Shown here piece after piece: positions 17,263 through 25,197 of a DNA stretch of 64,000 nt. The stretch is from CAYMMX01 sp964391675. Its GTDB lineage: Bacteria; Cyanobacteriota; Vampirovibrionia; Gastranaerophilales; Gastranaerophilaceae. Both the position numbers and the translations under genes were made by a program. Each line of letters opens with the position of its first letter. Position 1 is the first letter of the stretch. Under the pieces are notes generated by a model that had not been told where the DNA came from, ran no database searches, and worked only from the letters and a program-made list of their open reading frames with translations. The stretch spans positions 1 to 64,000 of the forward strand of contig CAYMMX010000001.1 of the NCBI GenBank assembly GCA_964391675.1, read 5' to 3'.

Positions 17263-17290
17263 ATTATACATTTTTATGAGGTTTTGGCAA
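17263..17290 (-). promoter_or_regulatory. HU promoter
   Basis: On the minus strand TTGCCA, a 16-base spacer and consensus TATAAT give a transcript start near 17256 and a leader of about 140 bases. The rest of the 293-base gap (17115-17407) shows no gene. Confidence 0.65.
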
Positions 17291-17407
17291 TACTTTTTAA
17301 AAAAAATAGTTCCAATATCTTAAAAATACTTAATAAATAAGGACTTCAGACGGTTTTAAACACAAAATTAAAAATCTGGACACCTTACTCTCCCAAGGGT
17401 TTTTATA

Positions 17408-18301
17408 CTACCTGTAATAATTAGGATTAATTCTTGCAAAATTAACCCCTCTGTAAAAATATTGTAAAATTTGATAAGCATTATAGCCATTTTTTGCTAA
17501 ATTATTTGCACCATGCTGAGACATGCCTACACCATGTCCATTTTTTTTAATTTTATCGTCAAACGATGGAACAGATTGTAAATATGGTAAATTTTTTGTC
17601 CAAACATCAGATGATTTAAGGGTATGACCACCTGCAGAAGCTGAATAATAAGCAGGTATAATTTTAAGATTATAAATCAAAACAATACCCTCAGTATCTT
17701 TAACGGCTTTATTTGTATTAATAGATTCGGCGGAAGCTCCGCCATATGCTTGATCTTCCGGTGTATCCTTTAAATCATACCCATGACTTGCCCTTTTTCC
17801 GAGATTCGCAAGAGCATAACTTCTGGCGGCAATTGCCTGAGCTTTATGTGCCTCGAATGGCCATCTTCGTGGCATTTCAGAAGGTACAACTCCTTGAATA
17901 TAATCTTCGATATCAACTTTATTAATAACTGTTATTGTATTTGATTGATTATATATTATAAAATATCCTCTGTACCATTTTCCTTTTACACTTACAAATC
18001 CGCCTGGAGAAGATTTTAAAACTGCATAATTTGTTTTTAAGTCAAAGTAATCGTTTCCGATTTTTATAGCAATACTGTTTTTATATGGCTTTAATTCATA
18101 AGCCTTCATTGCAGATAGTTTATATATAAATTTATTATTTCTTGCATTAATAACTTGCCCTTGATTGGAAGTTCCAACATAAACCTTGCTTGCAGCATTT
18201 ACAAGCCCTATTTTTATTGCAAAACAAGGTAATGCTATTAAAAATTGCATTATGAAAATTATTAATAAGATAAAAACTCTTCTCATAATTGACACTATCA
18301 T
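17408..18301 (-). CDS. Secreted SpoIID/LytB-domain protein (lytic transglycosylase-like)
   Basis: This is a 297-residue protein with an N-terminal signal peptide (MRRVFILLIIFIMQFLIALP, cleaved after CFA). The SpoIID domain has VVPSEMPRRWPFEAHKAQAI, ARSYALANLG and the C-terminal GHGVGMSQHGANNLAKNGY. SpoIID-type enzymes cut peptidoglycan glycan strands stripped of stem peptides. This suggests a cell-wall remodelling role in the periplasm, not sporulation. AAGGA precedes the chosen ATG at 18301; an internal ATG five codons later is possible. It is an isolated unit. Confidence 0.9.
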   Translation of the reverse strand: MIVSIMRRVFILLIIFIMQFLIALPCFAIKIGLVNAASKVYVGTSNQGQVINARNNKFIYKLSAMKAYELKPYKNSIAIKIGNDYFDLKTNYAVLKSSPGGFVSVKGKWYRGYFIIYNQSNTITVINKVDIEDYIQGVVPSEMPRRWPFEAHKAQAIAARSYALANLGKRASHGYDLKDTPEDQAYGGASAESINTNKAVKDTEGIVLIYNLKIIPAYYSASAGGHTLKSSDVWTKNLPYLQSVPSFDDKIKKNGHGVGMSQHGANNLAKNGYNAYQILQYFYRGVNFARINPNYYR

Positions 18302-18364
18302 TAAATCCTTATAATAAAATTATAGTTCAAAAAATGAGTAAAATACTGCTTCATTTATATTAAA

Positions 18365-18931
18365 TTATTGTTTTTTCTCAACTCTTTCAGAAACAAGTGA
18401 CTTCCCAAATTTCTCGCCTATACTGTAAGCAGTACATGAGCCAACAACAAAAGCGACTCCATGAATTATTGCCGGAATTTTACCTTTTACTTTATTTCCT
18501 TTAGAAAACTTCAAGACTTTATCTGTAATTCCTTTCAAACACTTCATTTTAGGAATTTCATTTAAATATTTGTTCATTATTTTTTCTACAGTAAACATAG
18601 ATGACAATGCTGCAGCATTTGTAACAAAAGCAGCCTCTTTATCATCTGAATTAATTATATCAATCCCTGCAGAAACACAAAGCAAAGGATTAATGTTTTT
18701 TCCGGCAAAATCCAGTGCCTTTGTTGTATATTCAGCTATTTTACTACCTTCAGAAAAGGTTTTTATAACTTTTGCTGATTGTTTTATGTATTTGTTCTCT
18801 AATTTAAAAATGCAGTCAGAAACTTTCTTGGCTTGACCTGCAGCAACAGACCATCTGCCGATTTTGCCATGATTTTCGGCTTTATCAACATTTCTTATAC
18901 AAAATATTGCAGAAGATACAATATTAGACAT
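18365..18931 (-). CDS. Unknown protein with Cys and C-terminal hydrophobic segments
   Basis: This is a 188-residue protein from the ATG at 18931 (MSNIVSSAIFCIRNVDKAEN). A GTG eight codons upstream is a weaker choice. It is lysine-rich and alternates helices with moderately hydrophobic stretches (INPLLCVSAGIDII, AIIHGVAFVVGSCTAYSIG), the latter possibly a membrane-inserted hairpin. It ends GEKFGKSLVSERVEKKQ. I do not recognise a family. It lies alone between the SpoIID gene and the carbonic anhydrase locus on the same strand. A lineage-specific protein is likely. Confidence 0.65.
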   Translation of the reverse strand: MSNIVSSAIFCIRNVDKAENHGKIGRWSVAAGQAKKVSDCIFKLENKYIKQSAKVIKTFSEGSKIAEYTTKALDFAGKNINPLLCVSAGIDIINSDDKEAAFVTNAAALSSMFTVEKIMNKYLNEIPKMKCLKGITDKVLKFSKGNKVKGKIPAIIHGVAFVVGSCTAYSIGEKFGKSLVSERVEKKQ

Positions 18932-19025
18932 GATTACACAACCTATAAAATACACTACCTAATTTAATAAAGTTTTTTTATAATAAATTATTGCCTATTT
19001 TATTAAAAATGTTACAAATTATTAT

Positions 19026-19187
19026 TCAATCGGTGACATGGAATATTTCCGATATACCATTTTGAGAATTTTCTGTGTCAGGTTTATAAAAATATAAAAG
19101 CCAAATATTACCTTGGTAAAAGAATGGATTGGGTTTTACTGGATTATGAACGAACAAGTTAAATTCGAACTTTCTATGCATTCTCAT
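19026..19187 (-). CDS. Possible 53-residue protein overlapping the carbonic anhydrase stop
   Basis: The ATG lies in an ATGA overlap with the stop codon of the gamma-carbonic anhydrase gene, the arrangement typical of translational coupling. The product is MRMHRKFEFNLFVHNPVKPN followed by FFYQGNIWLLYFYKPDTENS and ends EIFHVTD. It is rich in aromatic residues with a balanced charge. It fills most of an otherwise empty 228-base gap. No family is recognised, and a short chance frame cannot be excluded. Confidence 0.45.
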   Translation of the reverse strand: MRMHRKFEFNLFVHNPVKPNPFFYQGNIWLLYFYKPDTENSQNGISEIFHVTD

Positions 19188-19807
19188 CCTAAATAATAAT
19201 TTTTAGGGTATACCGCTGGCATTTTAGAATATCCACTATTTAGTTCTTTATTTACATGCACAACATCACTGTTTAAATTCTTCATAGAATATTCAGCAGT
19301 AATTAAAGGCAATTTATCTGCTTGTTCTTGAGTTTTAATAATTTCTCCTGCCGGAATGTATCGCCCTGACTCAACTTTAACCCCTATAACTTTGGCGCAA
19401 GGTTCAATTACTACATTATCACCTATTTCAGATTTAAAAACAAAACTTTGCATGCCTACAAAAGTATTATTTCCTATTTTTGCTGGGCCATGCACTTGTG
19501 CTTGATGAGCTAAACTCACATTTTCTCCAATATAAACAGAATAACCATATCCGCTATTTTCTACAAATTGTTTCTCTAAACCATGAATAACAACACCGTC
19601 TTGAACGTTTGAGTTCTTTCCTATAAAAATAGGAGTCCCTTCATCACCTCTTATACTAGCAAATGGAGAGATCAAAACTCCAGAAGAAATTATTACAGCA
19701 CCAATCACCGAAGCATTCTTCTGAATAAAAGAATCATTGCTGATTTTGGGCTGATACTTCTGTGGAGTGAAAGACGTTATTGGATTTATTCCTACTGGTG
19801 AACTCAT
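19184..19807 (-). CDS. cam: Gamma-class carbonic anhydrase, Cam type
   Basis: This 207-residue left-handed beta-helix protein closely follows archaeal Cam (Methanosarcina). It shares the pattern SIRGDEGTPIFIG, SNVQDGVVIHGLE, VSLAHQAQVHGPAKIG, FVGMQSFVFKSEIGD, GRYIPAGEI and EQADKLP. The metal ligands H75, H101 and H106 and the catalytic-site residues R53, E56, Q69 and E78 are all present, so hydration of CO2 to bicarbonate is expected. It lacks the RuBisCO-small-subunit-like repeats of carboxysomal CcmM, and no signal peptide is visible, so it is probably cytosolic. A GAGGT ribosome site precedes the ATG. The C-terminal tail VVHVNKELNSGYSKMPAVYP also matches Cam. It may supply bicarbonate for carboxylases such as AccABCD. 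Confidence 0.9.
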   Translation of the reverse strand: MSSPVGINPITSFTPQKYQPKISNDSFIQKNASVIGAVIISSGVLISPFASIRGDEGTPIFIGKNSNVQDGVVIHGLEKQFVENSGYGYSVYIGENVSLAHQAQVHGPAKIGNNTFVGMQSFVFKSEIGDNVVIEPCAKVIGVKVESGRYIPAGEIIKTQEQADKLPLITAEYSMKNLNSDVVHVNKELNSGYSKMPAVYPKNYYLG

Positions 19808-19901
19808 TTTATTACCTCATTTATTTCTGTATTTAAATCATTTTTATTTTACAAAACTTCTAAAAAATATTTTTGCTAGTTGAAATACAATTTGCAAAAA
19901 T

Positions 19902-19929
19902 TTGCCCTGAAAGATTATTATATTATAAT
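19902..19929 (+). promoter_or_regulatory. pgeF promoter, leaderless type
   Basis: TTGCCC, a 16-base spacer and TATAAT (19924-19929) lie 6 bases before the ATG at 19936. This places the transcript start at the start codon and argues against the longer frame that begins at 19873. Confidence 0.6.
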
Positions 19930-19935
19930 AATTTC

Positions 19936-20676
19936 ATGTTTAAATTCGAAAACTTCATGGGGAAAAAAGATATAACATCATCACTATTAAAAAGTGATGA
20001 TGTTATATCTTTTTTCACGACAAGGGATTTACCTTTAAAATATGGTGAAAGAGAAGATTTAAAAGAAGAAATAGAACTTAATAAAAAACTTGTTTGTAAA
20101 GGGCTAAACATCCCAATTGAAAACTTATATATTCCACAACAAACCCATAGCAGCAATGTAGAAATAATTAATCCGAAGAAAAAAATATATCCCCAATGTG
20201 ACGGGCTTATAACCAATAAAAAAAATATTGCTATAGCTCTTAATTTCGCTGATTGCGTCCCGCTTGTTTTTTACGATTCGACAAAAAAAGTTGTAGCAAT
20301 TTCTCATGCCGGTTGGCGCGGAACTGTTGAAAAAATAGGATTAAAAACAGTTAAACTAATGATAAAAAATTTTAATTGTAACCCGGAAGAAATAATTGCT
20401 ATTATAGGCCCTTCTATAGGAAGGTGCTGCTTTCAAGTAAAAGATGATGTTTTGGAGCAATTGCATAATTCCATTGATAATCAAAATTTAAAAGCTTTTT
20501 CAAATAATCATGCAGATTTAAAATTAATAAACAAATATCAATTATTAGCCACCGGGATAAAAAAAATAGATGTATGTGAGTATTGCACTTCATGCAATAA
20601 TGAGTTATTTTTTTCTTATAGAAAAGAAAATGGTAATACAGCAAGACACTCGGCAGTTATCATGCTAAAAAATTAA
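19936..20676 (+). CDS. pgeF: PgeF/YfiH-family laccase-domain protein (peptidoglycan editing factor)
   Basis: Members of the Cu-oxidase_4/LACC1 family act on purine nucleosides or, in E. coli, prevent wrong amino acids entering peptidoglycan stems. This 246-residue protein shows ISFFTTRD, IPQQTHSSNVEII, ALNFADCVPLVFYD, AISHAGWRGTVEKIG, GPSIGRCCFQV and CTSCNNELFFSYRKENGNTA. The zinc-site His in QTHS, Cys in ADCVP and His in SHAGWRG are present. The start at 19936 was chosen because a consensus -10 box ends 6 bases upstream. Codons 10-27 are encoded by a 24-bp perfect inverted repeat. It is followed after 14 bases by the SEC-C gene. Confidence 0.9.
   Translation: MFKFENFMGKKDITSSLLKSDDVISFFTTRDLPLKYGEREDLKEEIELNKKLVCKGLNIPIENLYIPQQTHSSNVEIINPKKKIYPQCDGLITNKKNIAIALNFADCVPLVFYDSTKKVVAISHAGWRGTVEKIGLKTVKLMIKNFNCNPEEIIAIIGPSIGRCCFQVKDDVLEQLHNSIDNQNLKAFSNNHADLKLINKYQLLATGIKKIDVCEYCTSCNNELFFSYRKENGNTARHSAVIMLKN
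19962..20016. repeat. 24-bp perfect inverted repeat with terminator layout inside pgeF
   Basis: The arms 19962-19985 and 19993-20016 are exact reverse complements around a 7-base loop (ATTAAAA). Each outer end is an A6 or T6 tract, so on either strand it looks like an intrinsic terminator. It encodes KKDITSSLLKSDDVISFF, and begins only about 26 bases into the probable leaderless mRNA. Confidence 0.9.
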
Positions 20677-20690
20677 TGGAGAAATACTAA

Positions 20691-22016
20691 ATGACAATGA
20701 CAATTATAGAAAAATTAAATTCAATAAGTGAAATAATGAGTGATTTAATAAATTTTGTTCAATCAGATAAAGATGTAAAAATTGACTTTAAAGAATATCT
20801 TTCAACCATTGGCATAAAAAATATTTCTCAATCGCAAATTCAACCTATTTGTCTTCCATACATTTTTGAAAGAAATATTAATTCAAAAAGTATTTTAGAA
20901 ATATTTTCAGAAAAAATAAAAAAAACTACAAAGTACCCTCGTGCAATCTTAAAAGGACTAATGGGTTCAGTATCTTCTGTTTTTGAAGTTAAAAAAATTT
21001 TAAAAAACGGTTTTGAACTATATAATCTTGTAAACGAAAAAACATATACTGTAATCTCTCTTGTTAAAATGACTCATTTTAGAGGAGTTGGCATCGGACA
21101 ATACGTTATAGCAAGAATTTTCGAATTTGAGAAAGAATATTATTTACTTGAGATTTCAAATGTGTTATCTGCAAATCAAAAAGATGATGCTATGCGATAT
21201 GCAATAGCAAAAATAATTCAATCACCGGAACTTGTTTATAAAGATAATTTAGATAAACAAAAAGAGATAGAAAAACAGGTTAAAAAACTTTATAAAAAAT
21301 TCTTGGAATGCTTTGAAACTGATGAAATCATAACAACAAATAAGTTTGCAGACGACATTATAGGACTATTTAATGATTTTGCAGAAAATAATAAAAAACC
21401 AGAAAAAACAGAAATAAAAGAAAAAATTAAAAATATTGATACATATAAATTTTTTAATGTAAAAGAATTTAATAATTCTTATGAAAATTTTCTTGAAAAT
21501 TCCTTAGGCGGATTTTCTTCCCACAAAGAAATATATGATGTAGGAATAATTTTTGATGAAGAATTAGGATTATCCGCAATTCCTTTTTATAAAACTTTCT
21601 GCAAAATTTTTGAAGAAAAAAATTATAAGGATATTGAAAATTACGATAAATGTTTAGAGCATTTTTTAATGACAGATGGAATTTCTGCAAATTTATTAAA
21701 AAGAATTGAACATAAATATCCTAATTTTATGAAAATAATAAATGAAATTTACTCAACAGAAATAACGTTTGATGAACTACTAGAAAAATATAAACCTCAA
21801 TATTTAAAAGAAAAAATATTTTCGTCAACCACAGTACTTTATGAATCCAAAACTTTTTCAAAAACCCTTGGTTATATTGAAGAAGAAGAAAATAAACCTA
21901 AAATTGATGTAGTAAATGTTGGCAGAAATGAACTTTGTCCATGTGGCAGCGGTAAAAAATATAAAAAATGCTGTTTAGGAACAATTTCATTTAAAACACA
22001 AACCGTATCTGTATAA
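20691..22016 (+). CDS. Unknown protein with C-terminal SEC-C zinc motif
   Basis: This is a 441-residue Lys/Ile/Glu-rich soluble protein that ends with a SEC-C motif, GRNELCPCGSGKKYKKCC (about residues 414-431). The motif binds zinc and is found at the end of SecA and of many unrelated proteins. The remaining 400 residues are probably mostly helical, and I do not recognise a catalytic motif. GGAG precedes the ATG. It lies 14 bases after pgeF and is probably co-transcribed, although no functional link is evident. Confidence 0.8.
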   Translation: MTMTIIEKLNSISEIMSDLINFVQSDKDVKIDFKEYLSTIGIKNISQSQIQPICLPYIFERNINSKSILEIFSEKIKKTTKYPRAILKGLMGSVSSVFEVKKILKNGFELYNLVNEKTYTVISLVKMTHFRGVGIGQYVIARIFEFEKEYYLLEISNVLSANQKDDAMRYAIAKIIQSPELVYKDNLDKQKEIEKQVKKLYKKFLECFETDEIITTNKFADDIIGLFNDFAENNKKPEKTEIKEKIKNIDTYKFFNVKEFNNSYENFLENSLGGFSSHKEIYDVGIIFDEELGLSAIPFYKTFCKIFEEKNYKDIENYDKCLEHFLMTDGISANLLKRIEHKYPNFMKIINEIYSTEITFDELLEKYKPQYLKEKIFSSTTVLYESKTFSKTLGYIEEEENKPKIDVVNVGRNELCPCGSGKKYKKCCLGTISFKTQTVSV

Positions 22017-22052
22017 TTTTTTAAAACAAATAAATAATAATTTCAAAGATTA

Positions 22053-22080
22053 TTTACCTTTTCTCTTTTACTGTTACAAT
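22053..22080 (+). promoter_or_regulatory. Fumarase promoter, leaderless type
   Basis: TTTACC, a 16-base spacer and TACAAT (22075-22080) end 6 bases before the fumarase ATG. No ribosome site is present. Confidence 0.55.
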
Positions 22081-22086
22081 AAATTT

Positions 22087-23484
22087 ATGATTAACTCAAA
22101 AATTATTGAACAAGCAGTATATGATTTATGCCTTCAGGCTAATACAAAATTACCTGAAGATATTTATCAAAAACTTTTAGAAGCATATAAAAACGAAATA
22201 AATAAAGATGCAAAAGAAGCATTAGCACTTATTCTAAATAATGCTCAAATGGCTTATAACAAAAAAATGCCGCTTTGCCAAGATACCGGTCAGGTGTTGG
22301 TCTTTATAAATGGCAAAGGAGAATATCTTTTTGACAGCATCTATAAATCTATTAATAAAGGTATAGAAAAAGCTTATCAAAAAAATTTTTTTCGAAAATC
22401 AATTGTTAAAAATGCTCTGTTTGAAAGAATAAACACAAAAACAAATACACCAAGCATTATATATACTGAAATTGCAGACCTAAACGGGATTGAAATAGAT
22501 ATTTTAATAAAAGGAGCCGGATGCGAAAATGTTTCACAAACAAGAATGCTCTCCCCTACAGCTACTGAAGAAGAAATTATCGACTATATTGTTTCAACAA
22601 TCAAAAAAGCAGGTTCAAAAGGTTGTCCTCCATACTTTTTAGGAATTGGAATAGGAGGAACAATGGAAAATGCAGGAATTTTATCAAAAAAGTCTTTTCT
22701 TTTAGAAAAAAATATTGATGAAAAGCATGAAAAATTGGCTCAAAAAATTAAAGAAAAGGTAAACCAATTAAATATAGGCGCCGCCGGGCTCGGCGGCGCC
22801 TCAACAGCTCTGGATGTAAAAATATTAACTGATTTTACACATATTGCCTGCATGCCTGTAGCAGTAACAGTGAATTGCCACAGTACAAGGCATGCAAAAT
22901 GTTTTATTAGCAAAAATGGTGATATTAAAAACTTTAGTTCTTCAATTCCTAAATTCATGAATTTTTCAAAATCTGAGTTTATCAAATCTTCAACTAAAGT
23001 CAATTCTTCTGATATAACCAAATTAAAAACATTAAAAAATAATCAAAACATCTTGCTTTCAGGTGAAATTTATACGGCTAGAGATATGGCTCATAAACGA
23101 CTTACAAAAATGATTGAAAAAGGTGAAGAGCTTCCTTTTGATATAAAAGATAAAATAATTTTTTATGCAGGTCCTTGTCCTTGTCAAGAGCCTTGCATAA
23201 TAGGTTCAATAGGTCCAACAACTGCATCTCGAATGGATAAATTCACACCTGTTTTATATAAAAACGGTATTTTAGCCACAATTGGCAAAGGAGAACGTTC
23301 TCAAGAAGTTAAAGATTCTATCAAACAAAATGAGGGAATTTATTTTACAATAATTGGCGGAATTGCTTGCTACTTATCTGAAAAATTTGTAAAAAAGGAA
23401 CTTATTGCATTTGAAGATTTAGGAACAGAAGCTATTTACAGATTTGAAGTTGAAGAACTTCCGCTTAGAGTTAACTTTTGTTGA
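22087..23484 (+). CDS. Class I fumarate hydratase, fused alpha and beta parts
   Basis: This oxygen-sensitive [4Fe-4S] enzyme interconverts fumarate and malate. At 465 residues it joins the alpha (about 1-275) and beta (about 290-460) regions that are separate in TtdA/TtdB-type enzymes. Candidate cluster ligands are C64 in PLCQDTGQV, the Cys in GAGCENVSQ and the Cys in NCHSTRHAKC. NIGAAGLGGASTALDV and the beta-domain AGPCPCQEPCIIGSIGPTTA, GKGERS are intact. A related tartrate dehydratase activity cannot be excluded from sequence alone. The last 66 bases overlap the convergent HD-domain gene. A GC-rich 11-bp perfect inverted repeat encodes GAAGLGGA. Confidence 0.92.
   Translation: MINSKIIEQAVYDLCLQANTKLPEDIYQKLLEAYKNEINKDAKEALALILNNAQMAYNKKMPLCQDTGQVLVFINGKGEYLFDSIYKSINKGIEKAYQKNFFRKSIVKNALFERINTKTNTPSIIYTEIADLNGIEIDILIKGAGCENVSQTRMLSPTATEEEIIDYIVSTIKKAGSKGCPPYFLGIGIGGTMENAGILSKKSFLLEKNIDEKHEKLAQKIKEKVNQLNIGAAGLGGASTALDVKILTDFTHIACMPVAVTVNCHSTRHAKCFISKNGDIKNFSSSIPKFMNFSKSEFIKSSTKVNSSDITKLKTLKNNQNILLSGEIYTARDMAHKRLTKMIEKGEELPFDIKDKIIFYAGPCPCQEPCIIGSIGPTTASRMDKFTPVLYKNGILATIGKGERSQEVKDSIKQNEGIYFTIIGGIACYLSEKFVKKELIAFEDLGTEAIYRFEVEELPLRVNFC
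22776..22801. repeat. GC-only inverted repeat inside the fumarase gene
   Basis: AGGCGCCGCCG and CGGCGGCGCCT are exact reverse complements around GGCT. The 24-base core is entirely G and C except one T, in a genome of about 30 % GC. It encodes the conserved glycine-rich fumarase motif. Confidence 0.85.
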
Positions 23485-24291
23485 AGTTTCATCTTTTTCG
23501 GCATATTCAGTCAATGCTTTATAAACCGAAGGAAGATATTTACCTTGTTGAGTCTCTTTACTAATAATATCAAGAGCTTGTTCTTTACTCATTTCATTTT
23601 TATAAGATCTTTTTTCTCTCAAAGCGGAATATACATCAGCTATGGATAAAATTTGCAAATTGATATTATAAATTGTATTTTCATCAGCATGATGATGATT
23701 TTTTATTAAATCAAGAGTTTCCCTTGATAAATCTGTTGTTTTTAACATTTCGTAGCTTAATTTTGCATGCTCTTGCATAATTTTGCGTTCGTGTTCATTA
23801 AGAATACCTGCTTTATTAATAATATTTTCAGGTATAATCACTTTAGCAATATCATGTAAACTTGTTGCCTCTATTAATGCCTTACGATTAACTTTTACTT
23901 TAAGATCATTTGGCAAATGCTTAGCAATTCCTAATGCAATATTTTTTGTATGAGGCAAATGATTTCTAACCAAATGATTTAGAATCCCCATATTAATTTT
24001 TACAGATATTTTGAACTTATTTAAAATATTACTGATTTCAGAATTTACTTTAATCATTTCTGAAATAGATTTCTCATTTAAATACTTATTCAGATTTGAA
24101 TCAAATCCGGAATAATCCAAATTATCAATATCACCGTAACATCTCAGAGCCGATTGATTATTTATTGCGGTATTAAAATAATCTTTAGCACAAAGATTAC
24201 TTTTACTGCAACATTCTCCTGAATCAGTTGAATGAGACGTTTCAACACTTTGACTTGAGCTTTTTGACCAACCCATTAAGCTTACTTTCAC
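23419..24291 (-). CDS. HD-GYP-like domain protein (putative phosphodiesterase)
   Basis: The 290-residue protein has a poorly conserved Ser/Cys-rich N-terminus (about 1-90) and an HD domain with H114, H146-D147 (SLHDIAKVIIPENIINKAG), H175, H199-H200 and D219 (IADVYSALREKRSYK). This spacing is that of HD-GYP proteins, which degrade cyclic di-GMP, but the GYP triplet itself is not conserved, so activity is uncertain. The start is a GTG at 24291; an ATG five codons on is an alternative. Its C-terminal 22 codons are antisense to the end of the fumarase gene. Confidence 0.82.
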   Translation of the reverse strand: MKVSLMGWSKSSSQSVETSHSTDSGECCSKSNLCAKDYFNTAINNQSALRCYGDIDNLDYSGFDSNLNKYLNEKSISEMIKVNSEISNILNKFKISVKINMGILNHLVRNHLPHTKNIALGIAKHLPNDLKVKVNRKALIEATSLHDIAKVIIPENIINKAGILNEHERKIMQEHAKLSYEMLKTTDLSRETLDLIKNHHHADENTIYNINLQILSIADVYSALREKRSYKNEMSKEQALDIISKETQQGKYLPSVYKALTEYAEKDETSTKVNSKRKFFNFKSVNSFCS

Positions 24292-24404
24292 ACTAAATAA
24301 TACACTACTCTTATATAAAGATTTTTTATTATTAAAAATTGCTTATTTAAATTTTTTTGTAAAATAAATTTTACAAAGTTACATCCTAAGAAAAATGCCC
24401 CCTA

Positions 24405-24433
24405 TTTACATAAAAATTGTTTTAAAGTAAAAT
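24405..24433 (+). promoter_or_regulatory. pyrH operon promoter
   Basis: TTTACA, a 17-base spacer and TAAAAT lie 25 bases before the pyrH ATG, leaving room for the AAAGGTG ribosome site. It probably drives pyrH-frr-cdsA-rnc-rpe. Confidence 0.55.
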
Positions 24434-24458
24434 TTAAGAAGAAAAGAAAAGGTGTCCA

Positions 24459-25196
24459 ATGGAAAACAAACTAAAATATAAAAGAATTTTGCTTAAAATA
24501 AGCGGTGAAGCCTTACTGGGAGATCAAGACTTCGGTATTGACCCAAAACCTGTTGAAATGATTGCACAAGAGATTAAATTGGCACACGATGAGGGTGCAG
24601 AAATTGCTGTTGTAGTGGGAGGCGGAAATATCTTCAGAGGTGTACAAAATAGTGCAAAAATGGGATTAGATCAAGCATCGGGAGATTATGTTGGAATGCT
24701 TGCTACAGTTATGAATGCTCTTGTTCTTCAAAGTACTTTAAGAAAAATAGGTGTTTCTTGCAGAGTTCAGTCGGCTATTCAAATGAATCAAATTGCAGAA
24801 CCTTATATAAGATTTAAAGCAATACGTCACTTGGAAAAAGGCAGGGTTGTTATTTTTGCGGCGGGAACAGGAAATCCTTTTTTCACAACGGATACGGCAG
24901 CTGCGCTAAGAGCTTCGGAAATTAATGCTGAAGCTATGTTAATGGCCAAAAACGGTGTTGACGGAGTTTATACGGATGATCCTAAAACAAATTCGGAAGC
25001 TAAAAAATTAGAAACCATAAATTATGACGATATAATAAAAAATGGCTTAAAAGTTATGGATACATCATCATGCGCTTTATGTCAACAAAATAAAATTCCT
25101 ATTGTAGTATTTGATTTTCAAGCTAAAAACGGGATTTTAGATATTTTACATTCTAAAAAAATTGGAACATATGTAGGAAATCATACAGGAGGATAA
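24459..25196 (+). CDS. pyrH: UMP kinase
   Basis: PyrH phosphorylates UMP to UDP in pyrimidine nucleotide synthesis. The 245-residue amino-acid-kinase-fold protein has KRILLKISGEALLGD, VVGGGNIFRGVQ, the GTGNPFFTTDTAAALRA substrate-binding segment and AKNGVDGVYTDDPK. It is the first gene of the operon, separated from frr by one base after its TAA. The order pyrH-frr-cdsA is common in bacteria. Confidence 0.98.
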   Translation: MENKLKYKRILLKISGEALLGDQDFGIDPKPVEMIAQEIKLAHDEGAEIAVVVGGGNIFRGVQNSAKMGLDQASGDYVGMLATVMNALVLQSTLRKIGVSCRVQSAIQMNQIAEPYIRFKAIRHLEKGRVVIFAAGTGNPFFTTDTAAALRASEINAEAMLMAKNGVDGVYTDDPKTNSEAKKLETINYDDIIKNGLKVMDTSSCALCQQNKIPIVVFDFQAKNGILDILHSKKIGTYVGNHTGG

Positions 25197-25197
25197 T

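Noticed and set aside
19184..19807. Carboxysomal CcmM
   Set aside because: The N-terminal domain resembles CcmM, but there are no RuBisCO-small-subunit-like repeats and the catalytic block matches Cam more closely.
19873..19935. Longer N-terminus for PgeF beginning at 19873
   Set aside because: It would translate through a good -35/-10 promoter and has no ribosome site; the ATG at 19936 lies 6 bases after the -10 box.
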